8,444 nucleotides of DNA from UBA1413 sp964395045. GTDB lineage: Bacteria > Bacteroidota > Bacteroidia > Bacteroidales > Prolixibacteraceae. Position numbers and translations under genes: made by a program. Under the pieces are notes generated by a model, which saw nothing but the letters and a program-made list of their open reading frames with translations, was not told the origin of the DNA and did no database searches. Shown here piece after piece: positions 6,167 through 8,444 of this stretch; the stretch's first letter is position 1, and each line of letters opens with the position of its first letter. The stretch covers positions 1 through 8,444 of the forward strand of contig CAYNBE010000165.1 in the NCBI GenBank assembly GCA_964395045.1. The letters run 5' to 3'.

Positions 6167-6889
6167 ATGATTCTAAGAGCTGAGAATATTGTCAAAAAAT
6201 ACAGGAAACGCACGGTTGTGGATGGTGTGAGTTTTGATGTGCACCAGGGTGAAATTGTAGGTCTGCTCGGGCCCAACGGAGCAGGGAAAACCACTTCGTT
6301 TTACATGATCGTCGGCCTTATCAAACCAGCATCAGGACGCATCTTCCTCGATCAGGAAGACATCACCTCCCTCCCCGTTTATAAACGAGCGCAGCGGGGC
6401 ATCGGTTATCTTTCGCAGGAAGCGTCTGTTTTCCGTAAGCTCAGCATTGAAGACAACCTGCGCGCTGTTTTGGAGATGACCAACTATACAAGGGAATACC
6501 AACACCAAAAACTGGAATCGCTCCTTACGGAATTCGGGCTGCAGCACATCAGGAAAAGCATGGGGTATCAGTTGTCGGGTGGAGAACGGAGGAGAACCGA
6601 GATAGCCCGTGCCCTCGCTATTGACCCGAAATTCATTCTGCTCGACGAACCATTTGCCGGTGTCGATCCGATTGCTGTTGAGGACATACAACAAATCGTT
6701 GCAAAGCTGAAAGATAAGAACATTGGTGTATTGATTACCGATCACAATGTACATGAAACGCTTTCAATCACCGACCGCTCGTATCTTCTCTTTGAAGGCA
6801 GCATTCTGAAATCAGGAACGGCCTTTGACCTGGCCAACGACGAAATGGTCAGGAAAGTATATCTGGGACAAAATTTTGCACTCAGGTAA
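6167..6889 (+). CDS. lptB: Lipopolysaccharide export ABC transporter ATP-binding protein LptB
   Basis: The cytoplasmic ATPase that, with the membrane subunits LptF and LptG, extracts lipopolysaccharide from the inner membrane and pushes it along the Lpt bridge. The 240-residue length is normal. Motifs in order: Walker A GPNGAGKTT (35-43), Q-loop Gln84 in YLSQEASVFRKLS, ABC signature LSGGERRR (136-143), Walker B FILLDEPFAGVDP (156-168) with catalytic Glu161, and the H-loop TDHN with His193. GLLGPNGAGKTTSFYMIVGL, the SQEASVFRKL segment and the C-terminal VYLGQNF separate LptB from other ABC ATPases such as LivF. No lptF, lptG, lptA or lptC is present here. The ATG at 6167 gives the canonical short N-terminus. 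The stop codon is inside a terminator-like hairpin. Confidence 0.96.
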   Translation: MILRAENIVKKYRKRTVVDGVSFDVHQGEIVGLLGPNGAGKTTSFYMIVGLIKPASGRIFLDQEDITSLPVYKRAQRGIGYLSQEASVFRKLSIEDNLRAVLEMTNYTREYQHQKLESLLTEFGLQHIRKSMGYQLSGGERRRTEIARALAIDPKFILLDEPFAGVDPIAVEDIQQIVAKLKDKNIGVLITDHNVHETLSITDRSYLLFEGSILKSGTAFDLANDEMVRKVYLGQNFALR

Positions 6890-6903
6890 AGGCCTGACTT
6901 TTT
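6882..6903 (+). terminator. Possible intrinsic terminator overlapping the lptB stop
   Basis: TCAGGT (6882-6887) pairs with GCCTGA (6892-6897), including one wobble pair, around the loop AAAG, and is followed by CTTTTT (6898-6903). The TAA stop begins at the last base of the left stem arm. The stem is short, so efficiency is uncertain, but the position between lptB and the independently promoted tRNA gene fits. Confidence 0.5.
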
Positions 6904-6924
6904 GGCAAATGTTATCCAAATTCA

Positions 6925-6955
6925 TTTCGGGCAAACAAAAAAAATCCTAAATTTG
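6925..6955 (+). promoter_or_regulatory. Putative Bacteroidetes-type promoter for tRNA-Leu
   Basis: TAAATTTG at 6948-6955 matches TAnnTTTG exactly and ends 11 bases before the tRNA. At the expected 19-base spacing lies TTTC (6925-6928), close to the TTTG -33 element. The distance implies a very short precursor leader. Confidence 0.65.
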
Positions 6956-6966
6956 CGCCGCTGATT

Positions 6967-7048
6967 GCGGACGTGGCGAAATTGGTAGACGTACCAGACT
7001 TAGGATCTGGTGCCTAACGGCGTGGGGGTGCGAGTCCCTTCGTCCGCA
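6967..7048 (+). tRNA. tRNA-Leu (anticodon UAG)
   Basis: An 82-base class II tRNA. The acceptor stem GCGGACG (6967-6973) pairs perfectly with CGTCCGC (7041-7047), with discriminator A at 7048. The D-loop contains TTGGTAG. The anticodon stem CCAGA/TCTGG (6994-6998, 7006-7010) encloses the loop CTTAGGA with anticodon TAG at 7001-7003, which reads CUN leucine codons. The long variable arm is GCC-TAAC-GGC within 7011-7023. The T-stem GGGGG/CCCTT has two G-T wobbles, and the T-loop is TGCGAGT (7029-7035), with G where U55 is normally found. The CCA end is not encoded (CTG follows). Confidence 0.96.
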
Positions 7049-7055
7049 CTGATCC

Positions 7056-7091
7056 GGCCGACTCTTTCAGGAAAGAAATGGTTGGCCTTTT
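7056..7091 (+). terminator. Intrinsic terminator after tRNA-Leu
   Basis: GGCCGACT (7056-7063) pairs with GGTTGGCC (7080-7087) using wobbles, then after one C-T mismatch TTTC (7065-7068) pairs with GAAA (7075-7078), around a six-base loop. This gives about 12 base pairs followed by TTTT (7088-7091). It lies 8 bases after the tRNA and before tig. Confidence 0.75.
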
Positions 7092-7129
7092 CAATTGACT
7101 ATATATAAGTATTATAAACAATTTTCTTC

Positions 7130-8444
7130 ATGAAAATATCCAGAGAAAACACAACAAACCTGAATGCGGTTGTCACAGTTCTGATCGAACAGAAAGATTA
7201 CGAAAAAACTGTTTCCGACAAACTCCGGGAATACAGGCAAAAGGCTTCCCTGCCCGGGTTCAGGCCAGGAAAGGTTCCGGCTTCACTGATACAAAAAAGG
7301 TTTGCAAAACCGGTCCTGGCCGAAGAAATTAACAATTTGCTTTCAAATAACCTGAACGAATTCTTTCACAAGGAGAACATCTCCCTGCTGGGGGATCCGC
7401 TACCCTGTCATGACAGGCAAAAAGAGATTGACTGGGACAAAGATTCGGATTTTGAGTTTGTGTTCGACATTGCCATAGCCCCGGAAATCAAAATTGATTT
7501 ATCGCAGTTTACACCCTTTCATTATTACAAAATAAGGGTTGACGATAAAATGATCAACGACAGCATTGAATCGGTCAGGATGCAGTACGGTACAAACACC
7601 GAAACTGAAGAAGCCGGTGAAAAAAGCAGTGTCAGGGGTGATTTTGTACAGCTCGACAATGAAGGTAACCCAGTCGAAGGCGGGATTTCGCCCAAAGGAG
7701 TGCTGATCGCAGTCGACCTGATAAAAGATGAAACCATTAAAAACGAGTTTATCGGGAAGAGAAGCGGCGATATTATTCATTTCGATCCGGTCAGGGCTTT
7801 CGAAGACCGGCACGAAGTAGGCCACATGCTGAACATCAGTCACGAAGAATCGGAAGCACTCGACAGCACATTTAGTTTCACCATTACCTCCATCCTAAAT
7901 TTCACCAAGGCTCCCCTTGATGAATTATTATTCAGGAAAGTATATGGCGAAGAGAGCGGAATAAACAGCGAAGAAGCGTTCAGGGAGCGGATCAAAGATG
8001 AACTGGCACAACAACTCGCTTATTCCTCAAACAGGAAATTTGCTGTCGACGCCAGGGAAAATCTCATTACTAATAGCAATTTTGAATTGCCCGGGGATTT
8101 TCTGAAACGTTGGTTGAAAGAGAAGAACAACGAGTTGACGCCGGAACAGATTGAAAATGACTTTGATGGTTTCTCTCGTGATCTCAGGTGGCAGCTGATC
8201 AGAAATTCGATTATCCGGGATTTTGAAATTGGGGTTACCAGCGAAGAAACTATGGAATATGCAAAAAAGATTGCATTGAACCAGTTTTACCAATACGGTG
8301 TGTACGATGTGACCGACGAACATCTGGGCAATTTTGCAAAAAGGATACTCGAGAAAGAGGATGACCGGGAGGGAATTGTCAGGAAAATCTACGACAGTAA
8401 AGTGATTGAAGTTGTTAAACAGCTTGGGATCGTTGGTGAAATAG
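7130..8444 (+). CDS. tig: Trigger factor, ribosome-associated chaperone (3' end outside window)
   Basis: The frame from the ATG at 7130 stays open for 438 codons to the window edge. Trigger factor binds the ribosome at the exit tunnel and shelters nascent chains. Residues 43-50 are GFRPGKVP, matching the ribosome-docking signature GFRxGKxP, within an N-terminal domain of about 1-125. Residues 165-257 occupy the place of the FKBP-type peptidyl-prolyl isomerase domain and keep its outline (RGDFVQLDNEG, IGKRSGDIIHF) but have lost most aromatic active-site positions, so isomerase activity is doubtful. Residues 258-438 are the helical, charged C-terminal chaperone arms. Typical family length of 430-455 suggests that few residues are missing. 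The start follows the tRNA terminator by 38 bases; no exact TAnnTTTG element or Shine-Dalgarno sequence is visible, so its promoter is unclear. Confidence 0.93.
   Translation, partial: MKISRENTTNLNAVVTVLIEQKDYEKTVSDKLREYRQKASLPGFRPGKVPASLIQKRFAKPVLAEEINNLLSNNLNEFFHKENISLLGDPLPCHDRQKEIDWDKDSDFEFVFDIAIAPEIKIDLSQFTPFHYYKIRVDDKMINDSIESVRMQYGTNTETEEAGEKSSVRGDFVQLDNEGNPVEGGISPKGVLIAVDLIKDETIKNEFIGKRSGDIIHFDPVRAFEDRHEVGHMLNISHEESEALDSTFSFTITSILNFTKAPLDELLFRKVYGEESGINSEEAFRERIKDELAQQLAYSSNRKFAVDARENLITNSNFELPGDFLKRWLKEKNNELTPEQIENDFDGFSRDLRWQLIRNSIIRDFEIGVTSEETMEYAKKIALNQFYQYGVYDVTDEHLGNFAKRILEKEDDREGIVRKIYDSKVIEVVKQLGIVGEI

Noticed and set aside
5995..6294. 99-codon minus-strand frame across the lptB start
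   Set aside because: Its first third is antisense to the lptB Walker A region and the rest falls in inverted repeats; no homology is recognisable.
7499..7843. 114-codon minus-strand frame inside tig
   Set aside because: It is antisense to the trigger factor frame, which is clearly coding.

Overview
The window is a stretch of ordinary chromosome from a member of the Bacteroidetes, probably the order Bacteroidales. The pointers are protein-family flavour (a 727-residue RecQ with a C-terminal extension, a TatC with a long first periplasmic loop, a divergent trigger factor), the near absence of Shine-Dalgarno sequences, and three exact matches to the Bacteroidetes promoter element TAnnTTTG placed just upstream of ahcY, tatC and a tRNA gene. 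A GGCAGG-rich inverted repeat of a kind I recall from Bacteroidetes intergenic regions is also present. The assignment is inference; no marker gene settles it.

Layout. Positions 1-66 may hold the 3' end of a gene entering from the left (CxxC-containing tail, uncertain). A small single-pass membrane protein of unknown function lies on the minus strand (177-584). Divergent from it is a Rieske-like lipoprotein on the plus strand (656-1087). It converges on ahcY (minus, 1088-2506) with the two stop codons directly abutting. Upstream of ahcY, in the same direction, is recQ (minus, 2618-4801). A divergent intergenic region leads to tatC (plus, 4986-5852), then a 314-base gap with a GC-rich repeat and several inverted repeats, then lptB (plus, 6167-6889). 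A tRNA-Leu(UAG) follows with its own promoter and terminator (6967-7048). Trigger factor (tig) starts at 7130 and runs off the right edge still open.

How the genes relate. This is housekeeping: S-adenosylhomocysteine recycling (ahcY), recombination and repair (recQ), export of folded proteins (tatC), the ATPase for lipopolysaccharide transport (lptB), leucine decoding (tRNA), and nascent-chain folding (tig). TatC and LptB both serve the cell envelope but the gap between their genes makes tight co-translation unlikely.

I found no convincing new multi-gene system. The items most worth a second look are the Rieske-like lipoprotein whose second cluster histidine is replaced by cysteine (CxH...CxxC), the repeat and inverted-repeat region between tatC and lptB, the G at position 55 in the tRNA T-loop, and the uncharacterised 135-residue membrane protein with a conserved-looking C-terminal tail.
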